This document shows, piece by piece, positions 49,962 to 60,180 of a stretch of DNA of 64,000 nt. The stretch lies in the NCBI RefSeq assembly GCF_050947875.1, contig NC_134576.1, forward strand, positions 52,080,255 to 52,144,254, in the 5' to 3' direction. A program made the translations under genes and the position numbers. The notes under the pieces are model-generated. The model had not been told where the DNA came from, did not search any database, and worked only from the letters and a program-made list of their open reading frames with translations. This stretch comes from Dermacentor variabilis (lineage: Eukaryota; Arthropoda; Arachnida; Ixodida; Ixodidae). How positions within the stretch are numbered: the first letter of the stretch is position 1; the number at the start of each line of letters is the position of its first letter.

Positions 49962-52900
49962 TCAGGATGCGCAAGCAGGGTAGAAAGGCTTCAGGCGAGC
50001 AATGTGAGTCAGCTGAGTTCTGCTTGATCGCCGACCATTGCACAGTAGGCGAGCTATGACGTAAGTGAGTTCGCTCAGGCGGTCCACAACTACAAATGGG
50101 CCTGAATATTTTGACAATAACTTTTGGCACAATCCACGCTTGCGTTGCGGTGTCCAAAGAAGGACCAAGTCACCTTTTTCCAACGATACTTGTACGTGAC
50201 GGTTGTCGTATCGCTCTTTCGAACGACTTTGCGAGGCCAGAGTACGAAGACGAGCTATTCGACGCGCTTCTTCGGCGAGACACAAAGTCTTCGATACAGA
50301 ATCGTCACTGTGCAGAACGAACGGTAAGAAAGTGTCCAGAGGGCTTCGCGGTAACCTGGCATAGAGGAGATAAAATGGGCTATAGTTCGTGGTTTCGTGT
50401 TTCGCCGTGTTGTATGCGTAAGTGATGAAGGGCAGCACGTCGTCCCAGTTCTTATGATTGGAGGAGACGTACATGGCAAGCATGTTGGTCAGCGTTCTGT
50501 TCGTCCTTTCAACGAGGCCATTGGTCTGTGGATGGTACGGCGTGGAATGACGGAACTGGGAAGTGCACAAACGAAGTAGCTCTTCAATGGCATCAGCAGT
50601 GAACTGGCGACCACGGTCGCTGATGATGACACGTGGTGGGCCATGACGAAGGACCACGGAACGCAACAGGAAGACCGCCACGCAAGCGGCGGTGGAAGAC
50701 GGTATGGCTGCAGTTTCTGCATACCGTGTAAGATGGTCTACGCAGACAATTATCCAACGGTTCTTGTTGCTAGATAACGGGAATGGACCCAAAAGGTCAA
50801 TGCCTACTTGCTCGAATGGCGTGTTGGGTGGTGTCAATGGCCGAAGGGGACCCGGGGCTGCGGTGGTCGGTCGCTTGTGACGTTGGCACGTTTCACAACT
50901 AGCGACATAGCGCTTGGTTGTTTCGTACATCTTGGGCCAGTAAAAGCGCTCCTGCGTGCGGTGTAGTGTTCGTACGAAACCGAAATGGCCGGATGTCACA
51001 TCATCATGCATGGCGCGTAGAACGTCGGAGCGAAGGCTCTCCGGGACAACAAGCAGAAAACGCGCTCCATGCCCGGAATAATTAGTTTTGTAGAGTAATT
51101 TATCACGGACGGTAAAGCGACCACTGCCTTGAGAAGTACGGGCGGCAACAAAAAGCGGATCGAGGGTAACATCACTCCGTTGTTCTCGCTGAAAGTCTGC
51201 CGCGTCAGGGAACGTAGAAGTAACAGCAGCGAGACAGTCGTCAAAATTCTCAGCATCGCAGTCGGTAGCCGCAAGAGGAATCCGAGAGAGGCAGTCTGCG
51301 TCAGCGTGACGACGGCCACTCTTGTACGACACCACAAAGTCGTATTCCTGGAGGCGCAGTGCCCAACGTGCGAGGCGACCAGAGGGATCACGCAAACCGA
51401 CCAGCCAGCATAAAGAATGATGGTCGGTGATAATCTTGAATGGTCTACCGTAAAGATAACACCGAAACTTCTGTATGGCGAAAACAGCTGCCAGGCATTC
51501 CTGTTCCGTAACCGTATAATTCCGTTCAGATTTGCTCAGGCAACGGCTGGCATATGCGACTACATGTTCTGCGCCACTGTGACGTTGTACAAGCACCGCT
51601 CCTATCCCAATTCCACTAGCATCAGTGTGAACTTCAGTTGGGCAAGACGGATCGAAGTGACGCAAGAGCGGTGCTGACGTTAGTATAAATTTCAGTTGAG
51701 AAAATGATGCGTCACACTCTGGTGTCCAATTGAAGGATGCATTTTGTCGCAAAATACTTGTCAACGGGTAAACGATGTCGGCAAACCTGGGAACAAAACG
51801 ACGAAAATATGAACATAGGCCAATGAATGAGCGAAGTTCTCGTGCTGATTGTGGTGGCTTGAAGGAGCTCACCGCTTCAATCTTACGAGGATCGGGTCTG
51901 ACGCCATCCTTGTCAACTAAGTGTCCCAGGACCAGTGTTTGACGTTCGCCAAAGCGGCATTTCTTTGAGTTTAGAACCAGCCCAGCTTTCTCGATGCAGT
52001 CGAGAACAAGGCTGAGGCGTTGATTATGTTCTTCAAACGTGCGGCCAAAGATTACAACATCATCGAGGTAACACATGCATATCTCCCACTTCAGACCACG
52101 TAGTACTGTGTCCATGAATCTTTCGAAGGTGGCAGGAGCATTGCAAAGGCCAAAAGGCATAACATTAAATTCGAATAGGCCATCTGGAGTCACGAAAGCG
52201 GTCTTTTCCTTGTCGGCAGGGTCCATAGGTATTTGCCAATACCCCGATCGCAAATCAAGTGTTGAGAAGTAAGAAGCAGCGTGTAAGCAATCAATGACGT
52301 CATCTATTCGCGGTAGTGGATAGACATCCTTCTTCGTCACTGCGTTTAGATGTCTGTAATCCACGCAGAATCTCCAGGAGCCATCTTTTTTTCTGACCAG
52401 GATTACTGGGGCTGCCCAAGGACTAGACGACTCTTGAACGACACCTTTGTCCATCATCTCCTTGACTTGTTGTGCAATAACCTTTCGCTCGGAGGATGAC
52501 ACTCGGTAGGGCTTCTGGCGGATGGGGTGTGCGGAGCCGGTATCTATTCTGTGACGAGCGCGGGACGACTGCAAATGAAGGGGTGCATCTCCATGCGTGA
52601 AGTCGAATGCAGCCTCATGCCTGGCAAGGACATGTACCAGTGCTTGCCGTTCCGACGTACCGAGAGCCTTGCTGATCATGCCAAGCATTAGCTCTTCAAA
52701 ATGGCTATTATCGCAAGGAGAGCAAGCTGTAGAGACGTCCGTAGTGAGGGCCGCCATTGAGTTACATGCGGCTTCATCGAAGAGAGCGATTTTCATACCG
52801 CGAGGAAGGACAACCGGCGTGGCGGAACAGTTCAGCGCCCACAATGTGGCGACTCCTTTCGTCATGCACACGACAGAGCAGGGCACAAGTATATCTTTTT

Positions 52901-53498
52901 TAGCACAGTTTATGCGGAGAGGCCTAACTACAATATCAACACAATCAGCGTCAACAGTAGTTGCAGAAACACGAACGGGCGTCAGGCACCACGATGGTGC
53001 AATCACTTCATCAAGAACACTGAGTGTGTCTGTGTCCCTGTGTTCGCCACGCGAGCTTTGTTCGGAATCTGTTGATATAATTAACTTGTTCAATGATATT
53101 TCGCCACAACCACAGTCCACGGAAGCGCCGCACTGTTCAAGAAAATCAATACCAAGAATAACATCGTGCGAACAACGAGCAAGAACAACGAATTCCGACA
53201 CAAAAACTTTCCCAGCCAACAAAACACTCACAGCACAAACACCAAGGGGATGAAGCCACTCGCCGCCCACTCCACGAAAAGTAATACCGTCGTTCCAAGA
53301 AAACATAACTTTGTGGCCTAGACGGTTCTTGAAAGCGAGGCTCATCACAGACACAGTCGCCCCAGTATCAACTAACGCCATGGTCGGTATTCCGTCAATC
53401 GAGACATTCACTTTGTTTTTGAGCATCACAACAGGCAGAGGAATTTCTGGCAAAGACCGTCCGGCGACCTCACCTCCATTGGCCGCGGATGCTAGTTT
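49962..53498 (-). CDS. pol: gypsy pol polyprotein
   Basis: The frame is open from inside the end of gag to the stop at 49962. Numbered from codon 53451-53453 (no ATG needed if made by frameshifting), about 1,163 residues: aspartic protease ALVDTGAT (Asp29), reverse transcriptase with LDLRSGYWQI and YLDDVVIFG (YLDD 462-465, encoded 52059-52070), RNase H starting VHTDASGIGIGA, and integrase. The integrase has an HHCC zinc finger (HFG...H..., CETCQRHK), a DDE core (GIDLLG near 885, ISDRG near 945, NGLVERT near 980) and a GPF/Y-like C-terminal block KYSGPFVVV. In such elements the polyprotein is cut by its own protease, copies RNA to DNA and inserts it. No stop or frameshift is visible. The pol frame is -1 relative to gag and begins at the GGGAAAC heptamer. 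Confidence 0.93.
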   Translation of the reverse strand, partial: KLASAANGGEVAGRSLPEIPLPVVMLKNKVNVSIDGIPTMALVDTGATVSVMSLAFKNRLGHKVMFSWNDGITFRGVGGEWLHPLGVCAVSVLLAGKVFVSEFVVLARCSHDVILGIDFLEQCGASVDCGCGEISLNKLIISTDSEQSSRGEHRDTDTLSVLDEVIAPSWCLTPVRVSATTVDADCVDIVVRPLRINCAKKDILVPCSVVCMTKGVATLWALNCSATPVVLPRGMKIALFDEAACNSMAALTTDVSTACSPCDNSHFEELMLGMISKALGTSERQALVHVLARHEAAFDFTHGDAPLHLQSSRARHRIDTGSAHPIRQKPYRVSSSERKVIAQQVKEMMDKGVVQESSSPWAAPVILVRKKDGSWRFCVDYRHLNAVTKKDVYPLPRIDDVIDCLHAASYFSTLDLRSGYWQIPMDPADKEKTAFVTPDGLFEFNVMPFGLCNAPATFERFMDTVLRGLKWEICMCYLDDVVIFGRTFEEHNQRLSLVLDCIEKAGLVLNSKKCRFGERQTLVLGHLVDKDGVRPDPRKIEAVSSFKPPQSARELRSFIGLCSYFRRFVPRFADIVYPLTSILRQNASFNWTPECDASFSQLKFILTSAPLLRHFDPSCPTEVHTDASGIGIGAVLVQRHSGAEHVVAYASRCLSKSERNYTVTEQECLAAVFAIQKFRCYLYGRPFKIITDHHSLCWLVGLRDPSGRLARWALRLQEYDFVVSYKSGRRHADADCLSRIPLAATDCDAENFDDCLAAVTSTFPDAADFQREQRSDVTLDPLFVAARTSQGSGRFTVRDKLLYKTNYSGHGARFLLVVPESLRSDVLRAMHDDVTSGHFGFVRTLHRTQERFYWPKMYETTKRYVASCETCQRHKRPTTAAPGPLRPLTPPNTPFEQVGIDLLGPFPLSSNKNRWIIVCVDHLTRYAETAAIPSSTAACVAVFLLRSVVLRHGPPRVIISDRGRQFTADAIEELLRLCTSQFRHSTPYHPQTNGLVERTNRTLTNMLAMYVSSNHKNWDDVLPFITYAYNTAKHETTNYSPFYLLYARLPRSPLDTFLPFVLHSDDSVSKTLCLAEEARRIARLRTLASQSRSKERYDNRHVQVSLEKGDLVLLWTPQRKRGLCQKLLSKYSGPFVVVDRLSELTYVIARLLCNGRRSSRTQLTHIARLKPFYPACAS

Positions 53499-54829
53499 CC
53501 CGGCGGCGGTGACGAAGAACGGCGCCGAGGGGACGGAGAGCGACGGGGACGATTATTTGGTGGCGTCAAACTCCGCTCAGAAGTTGGCGAATCGCTGCGT
53601 CTGGTCTCGTGTGGGAAGTGGTCCATTGGAAGGGAATCGGTCGTCCGCAAGTCATATGAAGTACGGGTTCTGGGTGGCGATAGCATTGTTGGTGTCCTTC
53701 GTGATTGACGGCCTTGGCGACAATACCGTGCTATATGGCCTGTGGCACCGCAGTTGTAGTACACGGGAGGGTCGTGGTGCACAGCATCTTCCTCGAAACG
53801 GATGCTAGGCTGCTGCGGGCGGCGAGAAAGTTCGTTGTCATGTGGATAACGTGTCTCTGCGCCTCGCTGAAATCCGTCATATCGTTCATAAGTCACGTCG
53901 TGGTAGTAGGGTCGGTGCCCTTCTTGTCGCGGCCTGACAGAAGTCACAGGACCTCGGGGGTAAAACCGCGGCTGCTCTCGTTGTGGCCGAGCGTCATAAG
54001 TAGCGCCTCTGTCGTAGAGACGTGGCTGCTGTCGGGGCGCGAGTTCATAATCCTCGGTGCCCCTCGCCGCAGGATACGGGGCGATGGATGCCACGTTTGA
54101 CTGGAAATCTGGTGATAAACGGAAGCTGTGAGTGCCTGAATGTGTCGCTTGTGCGTGCAGGCTGAGCTCTTCCCGAACTATTTGTCTGATCGTTGATGCA
54201 AGATCGAGGGGCTGGTTGCTGTCCACGCTTGCAACTGTTGTCACATTGGCTAGCCTGCCAAACTTCGGCGTGATGCGCCTCGTTTTCAGCTGCTCGAAAG
54301 TACGACAATGCCGAATGATGTCAGTGACGGAAGCCAGGTTGTCCTTTGCGATGAGGAAATTATAGACGTCTTCGGCAATTCCTTTCAGGATGTGCCCGAC
54401 TTTATCTTCCTCAGACATTCCAGAGTCCACCATCCTACACAGTTTTATTACCGCCTCAATATAGGTCGTGCAGGTTTCGCCTGGCACTTGCGCACGTTGC
54501 AGTAGCGTCTGTTCCGCCCTTTTCTTTTTCGTCGCGGAGTCGCTGAATCTCTCTTTGATTTCGGAAACAAATCTTCCCCATGTTGTGAACGTTTCCTCGT
54601 TATTGTCGAACCACAGCAACGCAGTATCCGTTAGGAAGAACACGACGTTCGAAAGCTGAGAAGCGCTGTTCCACTTGTTGGCGGCACTCACCCGGTGATA
54701 ATGGACGAGCCATTCCTCGACGTCTTCGTCCGATCTTCCGGCGAAGGGACGCGCATCTCTCAGTTGCAGAACGGAACTTGTCGGCGCAGCTGTTGGAATG
54801 GGCCGTTGTTCGTCTGCGTCGTGGGACAT
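53492..54829 (-). CDS. gag: gypsy gag protein
   Basis: The first ATG after the 5' LTR (54827-54829, MSHDADEQ) gives 445 residues ending TAG 53492-53494. The frame is also open upstream to the LTR border. The middle holds the retrotransposon Gag core: EEWLVHYHRV, ALLWFDNN, FKxRFS-like ERFSDSATKKK and PGETCTTYIEAV. A single zinc knuckle near the C-terminus reads YYNCGATGHIARYC. Its first Cys position is Tyr, so CX2CX4HX4C is incomplete. The tail is Ser/Pro/Arg-rich. Gag forms the particle around element RNA. The last codons overlap the slippery heptamer that leads to pol. Confidence 0.9.
   Translation of the reverse strand: MSHDADEQRPIPTAAPTSSVLQLRDARPFAGRSDEDVEEWLVHYHRVSAANKWNSASQLSNVVFFLTDTALLWFDNNEETFTTWGRFVSEIKERFSDSATKKKRAEQTLLQRAQVPGETCTTYIEAVIKLCRMVDSGMSEEDKVGHILKGIAEDVYNFLIAKDNLASVTDIIRHCRTFEQLKTRRITPKFGRLANVTTVASVDSNQPLDLASTIRQIVREELSLHAQATHSGTHSFRLSPDFQSNVASIAPYPAARGTEDYELAPRQQPRLYDRGATYDARPQREQPRFYPRGPVTSVRPRQEGHRPYYHDVTYERYDGFQRGAETRYPHDNELSRRPQQPSIRFEEDAVHHDPPVYYNCGATGHIARYCRQGRQSRRTPTMLSPPRTRTSYDLRTTDSLPMDHFPHETRRSDSPTSERSLTPPNNRPRRSPSPRRRSSSPPPGN
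53495..53501 (-). promoter_or_regulatory. -1 ribosomal frameshift heptamer between gag and pol
   Basis: The minus strand reads G GGA AAC directly before the gag TAG codon. This fits X XXY YYZ. Slipping back one base puts ribosomes in the pol frame (next codon CTA), which is open through protease. The same heptamer is used by known retroviral gag-pro sites. I have not folded the downstream RNA. Confidence 0.75.
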
Positions 54830-54941
54830 ATTCAGCTCCGGTAGATACGGTGGGAGTCCAGCAATGCGACGGCTCCGTCGAAGAATTTCTGGTTCAGCCT
54901 CCGTCTTCGGGTGTCGATTACCCCGCACCTTCCACCACAAC

Positions 54942-55089
54942 TGTTACGAAGAGTTGCGAAGAAATGATTTTATTTACAGGCGATGGATGATGATCGTCGC
55001 GTGATAGTAGCGCAGCTCGGCCTCTCCAACGCTTCGTCCTCTTCGTCTTCCCTTCTTTTCTCTTGTCCGTGCCTTTTGTATCTGTTACA
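54942..55089 (-). repeat. 5' LTR of the gypsy element
   Basis: 148 bp, identical to the other LTR. It should hold the promoter and transcript start; a TATA-like site is not obvious. Confidence 0.95.
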
Positions 55090-57365
55090 ATATTTTCATT
55101 CTGGAACAATTATTGGGGTTACTTTAGCTGCTGAACATGAAGCCTCTTTATACGCTGTGCTGTCAAGAGGTTTTTGCTTGTTGCTTTTGTAGTTGACAGG
55201 AGTCGTTGCCCTGCTTGCTGACCAGTTAACAGGTCACCATCTAATTACATGAACATCAGTAAGAAGCCTCTGCACGATAGGGTAAATACTGCTGCGGAGT
55301 TTTAACTTGTCTGGAAATCTATTATACCCTGCACATGTAACTAGTTCAAAAAGTTGCTTCTGGTGCATGCAAGCAACAATCACGCACACAAAATAGCCGC
55401 CTTATGCGCAAGTCTCCCAGTAGCACCATCATCCACACTTTGGTTTACAACAGTCAAACTTACATCCACGAGATCCTTTAAATCACTCATGTGTGAAAGC
55501 TATTAGATGCAAGGAAACCTCATTCTTGCATTCTTCAGACTTCATAACAAAGCAACACGCAAGAGAAACTTCATAACGACGCTATAGCAGCATCAGAATT
55601 TGTGCGAAAGAGGCCGGATGCATTGGCGTACTCGGCACAGTATGGTGACTGTGAACAAGTGCCTTGGCACTGACGCAACTAAAGAAGTTGCAGTTTCGCC
55701 CGAAAGGTGAAGCAATCATCGCGACAGCAAATTAATAGACAGCTATACGAAGAAAAGATAGAAGCTTTATCAGTCATATAAACTTGTAAACATAGGCATA
55801 CTAATTAAATTTACAAGCATGGTGTCACGCATGCACAAGTAAACCCGAACACATCTCACTCGATGACTGCGGTAACTCGCTGTCAGAACACTGGAGCGAA
55901 GAAGCACGGCATCAGCAGCCAGCGAATTGAGTCTCGTGCTGCATGTCTCATCAATGCGTAATACGCCATGGAAATACTGTGTGCAGCGGAATGTGTCCCT
56001 TTTGAAGATCGTTTTCAAGATACAGCGGACCGGGCAGGTGCGTGCGGTTGCCCAGGCAACCCAAAGTAGATTGCCCCCTCCCCAAGGAGCTTCACGCGAC
56101 AGAAGATGGCGCACTTAAAGCCCCTGAAACTTCGTAAAGTAGTGCCACTCTCCTCCTCCGCCTTCACTCCTCTCTTTCACGGTCCCTCCTCGACCATGGC
56201 GCCGCCTACGATGCTCGAGCGCAGCAGACGACCTTTCGCAGAGTGAATGCACGCATAGCAAGGCAGTGCTCTTTAGGCGTTCACGTTGGCTTTCCAGCTC
56301 CGCGTAACTTCGTGTACAGCATAGAATTTCTAGTCGGATGCTTCTACAAATTCGGTAACGGCAGCTTTCGTTTCATTTTTGATAACTATTTCTTTAAAAA
56401 AGTACCCAAAGGAGTGTTAACGCTGTGCGTTGATGACTGCGAATGTATCGCGTGCCCTACAATTAGGTACGCAGCATTTGTCAAGGGCGTGTCGCAAGAT
56501 CTTGTTGCGAATGACTGTAAATAGCACGTTTACCATCGAATGGCAACCTCTTGGCTTCCATGAAGCCCTCAGCCTAAAGAATCCGCGCCGCCCTTACCAT
56601 GTGAATTCGCGGCGCGTATCAGCTATGACGTACACAGGCTGACGGAGATCACCGCTCTGGAGGTTCGAAAGTGTATTACAAGCTACAGTGCCGCCAACGT
56701 GCGTGCTTGCCAATCTAAGCGCGCGCAAAGCCTCAGAGGTGGGCGCTGGTGCTATTATGTTTTTCGTGTCTCAACGCCGACAGAAATACCGCGGCCGATC
56801 ATCGAGACGGGACTGTGCGTACACAAGAAAATAAAATGAGTTTTTAGCATTCGTGCGCGAAGCGGGAGCGCGATAACAATGCTTGACTCAATCTCAAACA
56901 AGACCACTGTGGACTTCAGTAATTTATTCAGGTTAATGACTTATCACGAATAACACTTTATCGTGCGTTGGTTCGTCCGTTTACTAAGTGATGTACGTGT
57001 CGCGAACCGAGTTGCACGGAGGTGCATGCATTGAGGACGGTTGCACTCCCTTCGAAGTAACATTTGCGAGACATGACTTTATTAGTGAAGTCATGATCGC
57101 GCAAAAAATCCCCCCGCCATGACGCGGCCGAAATTGCGGCAAGTGAAATGATGTTTTATCCATAGGTTAAAATGATATGAAACGGCATTCGAGTTGCAAG
57201 TTAACACTTTATTTTCAGCATAGATGCATTACAGATTTGCCTTTACAGTCACAAGTCCGTGTGCACCATTTATTGTCTCATTGCGTAAATAAACGCACCA
57301 GCCTAAGAGTCCTACAGCAAGCGCGTCTCAATTAGGCATAGTGACTGTAGAAACTAATAGTGGCA

Positions 57366-57497
57366 TAGACGAGCAAGCGAACGACTATATGAGCGGGCGA
57401 ACTAAACGAGCGAGCAAACGACTAAACGAGCGCGCGAACGAACGAGCAAACGACTAAGCACGAACGACGACTAATCCAGCCAGCGAACGGGCAGGCG
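57366..57497. repeat. Degenerate minisatellite of ACGAGCGAACGACTA-like units
   Basis: Short GAGCGAGCAAACGACTAAAC-like units recur irregularly inside the P-like element. Confidence 0.7.
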
Positions 57498-58110
57498 ACC
57501 GCACGTTTTCTTTGCGAGTGCTCCCCCGCCGCATCTTAAGCTTCGCACACTTTAAAGCTCACGCGAATTAGCACATACGTCTCAATTACCTATGATGCGG
57601 TCGCTCGACGACGAACGCACCGCGTAACACGGTTTCGGGAGAGCACGCACGCTTTTCATCGGTGCCTCTGTATCGCAAATCCACCGGGCGACCGCCAACG
57701 AGGAACACGAACAAATGTGGCAAACAAAGCTAGTCTATCTAAAGAAGGCTAGTAAGTAACCACGAAAGGCAGGGAGTTGCTCTCCTGAGGCGCTTTCATT
57801 ATCGAGACTGAAATTTTATCAAAAGGACTGCGCTGAATCTTAAAAATTTCGTAATCACGTTATCGCACGCAACCTCGCGTGCCCGCGAACTCAAGCCGGT
57901 TGGCGTTCAAAACAATTAAGCGCACCAAATATGACTAACACGACCACGTAGTGCGCATATAAGCAAAGCAGACGTTGCGTAAAAATCATGTTAAACCGTG
58001 CGTACAAATGACAACATGCACAGTGAACTGTGCAATATCTACTACGTTATTGCCAGGAGCACAATACGCAAGCCTGGCACATACAATATTCTGAGAGAGC
58101 CACAACTTAC

Positions 58111-58269
58111 ATCACATAGTCGCGCGGAGGAAGTTGGTCGGAAGTTCTCCCTCCCGATTCGGTGAAGCCATGTCTTTCTTCTTAACCCGTTGCGCTTACC
58201 GGACGGTATCGCGAACATATTCTTGCCTTTGCTAAAACTATATTGACATCCGAACGTGCAGCAGGTCAT
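58111..58269 (-). CDS. THAP zinc-finger exon of the P-like element
   Basis: ATG 58267-58269 opens 53 codons ending at a GTAAGT donor (58110), phase 0. The sequence reads MTCCTFGCQYSFSKGKNMFA, then IPSGKRNGLRRKTWLHRI, and ends ARLCD. THAP domains have C-x2-4-C, a conserved Pro, a conserved Trp, then C-x2-H-F. Cys4 and Cys8, Pro22, Trp34 and Cys52 are present; the His-Phe should come at the start of the next exon. The frame is open in 5' direction to 58449 but the ATG at 58269 fits the family start. THAP fingers bind transposon ends in P elements and gene promoters in host proteins. I could not find the following exon, so no complete protein is predicted. Confidence 0.7.
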
Positions 58270-58568
58270 GGTAACAGAAAATGACGTGAAGCGACGTCGC
58301 ACTTGCCACAAAACATCCTTCAAGGCGTTCACAAGATCAAAACAACACAGAATAGGAACGGAAGGAATGCCGCCAACAAGCGCCGCTTCTCGAGCAAAGA
58401 TGGCACTGAAGCGCGACTGTAAACAAACGAAGCCGGCGCAAGGGGTCACGTGATGCCATTAGGCCAATAGCGACGCGGCGTCGGCTTCGGCCAGAGCGCT
58501 GGAGGAGGAGGCGGCATTCTTCAAAGCGTGGCACTACTTTACGAAGTTTAAGGGGCTTTAGGCGCACT

Positions 58569-59053
58569 TCCTCTCTGCTTCCCTCACTTGTGTGAGCAAG
58601 ATTGAGCAGCAATCGCCGGCTCACCCTCACACACTTTCACTCGTACATACAGCATATGGTGTGCGGCAACGGTTTTATCGCCCTTGAACTTATACAAAAC
58701 CTCATGGCGATGGCGACGGTACAAATGTGCCTGGAGTGCCCATACAATTGCTATCGCAATAAAACAAGAAGTCAAGCAAACAAATAGTCGGCTGTGCGCA
58801 GGCATTCATGCATTTGTTTTGGTTGAGATGGCGCGAGTGCCACCACGTGACTCTGCTCCACCAATAGGGACATGTGGAGATCGTCACCTGCCCTCGCTGG
58901 AGGGCTCTGGGGGAAAGATAAAAGAATGTTGCTGTCTTTAGTTCTATTTAGGCGGTGTAGTAGCAGCAGTATCAGGGGACATATTCTACGATGATCCACT
59001 TCAGCGATACTATCGCCTTGACCATGCTTTCGCCGTCAGGCATGCACTGCTTG
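58569..59053. other. Flank between the P-like and RTE insertions
   Basis: Probably part of the outer element or another old repeat. It holds an AATAAA at about 58758 after a CGATGGCGACGGTACAAATG block. No gene recognised. Confidence 0.35.
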
Positions 59054-59837
59054 CGCTGGCTTGCGCTGATGATATTGCCTTGCTTAGTAACTCAGGGGAC
59101 CAACTGCAATGCATGCTCACTGACCTGGAGAGGCAAAGCAGAAGGGTGGGTCTAAAAATCAATCTGCAGAAAACTAAAGTAATGTTTAACAGTCTCGGAA
59201 GAGAACAGCAGTTTACGATAGGTAGCGAGGCACTGGAAGCGGTAAGGGAATACATCTACTTAGGGCAGGTAGTGACCGCGGATCCGGATCACGAGAATGA
59301 AATAATCAGAAGAATAAGAATGGGCTGAGGTGCATTTGGCAGGCATTCTCAGATCATGAACAGCAGGCTGCCATTACCCCGCAAGAGAAAAGTGTATAAC
59401 AGCTGTGTCTTACCAGTACTCACGTATGGGGCAGAAACTTGGAGGCTTACGAAAAGGGTTCTACTTAAATTGAGGACTACGCAACGAGGTATGGAAAGAA
59501 GAATGATGGGTGTAACGTTAAGGGATAAGAAAAGAGCAGATTGGGTGAGGGAACAAACGCGACTTAATGACATCTTAGTTGAAATCAAGAAAAACAAATA
59601 GGCATGGGCAGGACACGTAATGAGGAGGGAAGATAACCGATGGTCATTAAGGGCTACGGGCTGGATTCCGAAGTAAGGGAAGCGTAAAAGGGGGCGGCAG
59701 AAAGTTAGCTGGGCGGATGAGATTAAGAAGTTTGCAGGGACAACATGGCCACAATTAGTACAATACCGGGGTAGTTGGAGAAGTATGGGATAGGCCTTTG
59801 CCCTACAGTGGGCGTAACTAGGCTGCTGCTGATGATG
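59054..59837 (+). mobile_element. 5'-truncated RTE-type LINE
   Basis: The plus strand gives the end of an RTE reverse transcriptase: CADDIALLS, VGLKINLQKTKVMFN, YIYLGQVVTA, VLPVLTYGAETW and the RTE-typical AGHVMRREDNRW, broken by stops (59326, 59599 and later). The tail is TGATGATGATG. The 12 bases ATGCACTGCTTG stand on both sides (59042-59053, 59838-59849), a clear target duplication. 784 bp and not functional. Confidence 0.9.
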
Positions 59838-60180
59838 ATGCACTGCTTGACTGGTTGAACATTTCATCATCTTACTGCCCAACTAGCCAATAAGTGCACG
59901 CCTGATGGCACTACTATCGCCAAAGTCACACTGTCAGTGAAAGTGATCGTCGCAGAATGCGTCCCCAGTTTGAAAAGCGATGTTCAGCCAATGTTTATAG
60001 TGTTACACGGTGATGTCGCGATAGCAGTATCTTAAGATACACTATACATTAGTTCATGTATCGGAAATACAGATACTGATACATGTCTTGCCAGATGTAT
60101 CATGATACAGATACAAGATACCCAAAGAGTATCTAAGATTGTATCTAAGATACATGTATCTTAGATACTGCCCAGCACTG

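Larger units (their letters stand above)
49780..55089 (-). mobile_element. Complete Ty3/gypsy LTR retrotransposon
   Basis: 5,310 bp on the minus strand. The two 148-bp LTRs start TGTTACG and end TGTTACA, and I see no difference between them. ATAT flanks both sides (49776-49779, 55090-55093). Order from the 5' LTR (right): primer site candidate TGGTGGAAGGTGCGGGG (54921-54937), gag, pol (protease, RT, RNase H, integrase), polypurine GGGGAAA (49928-49934), 3' LTR. RT before integrase makes it Ty3/gypsy. No env gene. The frames look intact, so this copy is recent and may be active. Confidence 0.95.
56116..58560 (-). mobile_element. P-element-like transposon with THAP exon
   Basis: 2,445 bp with 33-bp terminal inverted repeats (56116-56148 and 58528-58560, 32 of 33 equal; they start TAAAGCCCC). 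Both sides carry the same 8 bases GGCGCACT (56108-56115, 58561-58568). P elements are known for ~31-bp TIRs, 8-bp GC-rich duplications (canonical GGCCAGAC) and a THAP DNA-binding domain; all three kinds of sign are here. Only the THAP exon (58111-58269) is seen; I find no RNase H-like transposase core, so it is internally deleted. The clean duplication suggests a fairly recent insertion. Confidence 0.8.
49486..60180. mobile_element. Possible hAT-like element shell holding nested insertions
   Basis: The left end CAGGGCTGGGCA (49486) and the inverted right end CAGTGCTGGGCA (ending 60180) differ at one base in 12. Both then run into GATAC/TATC-rich sequence. The 8 bases outside are TAATGAGC and TAGTGGGC (6 of 8 equal, two A/G changes), as for an old hAT duplication. 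Removing the gypsy, P-like and RTE insertions leaves about 2.1 kb, with no transposase. Alternatively the two ends belong to two separate truncated MITEs. Confidence 0.45.

Noticed and set aside
50096..53253. Plus-strand ORFs within pol
   Set aside because: They are antisense shadows of the gypsy pol frame.
55770..56114. 114-aa minus ORF left of the P-like element, considered as the next THAP exon
   Set aside because: It lies outside the element boundary at 56116, and no His-Phe start or coiled-coil pattern fits.
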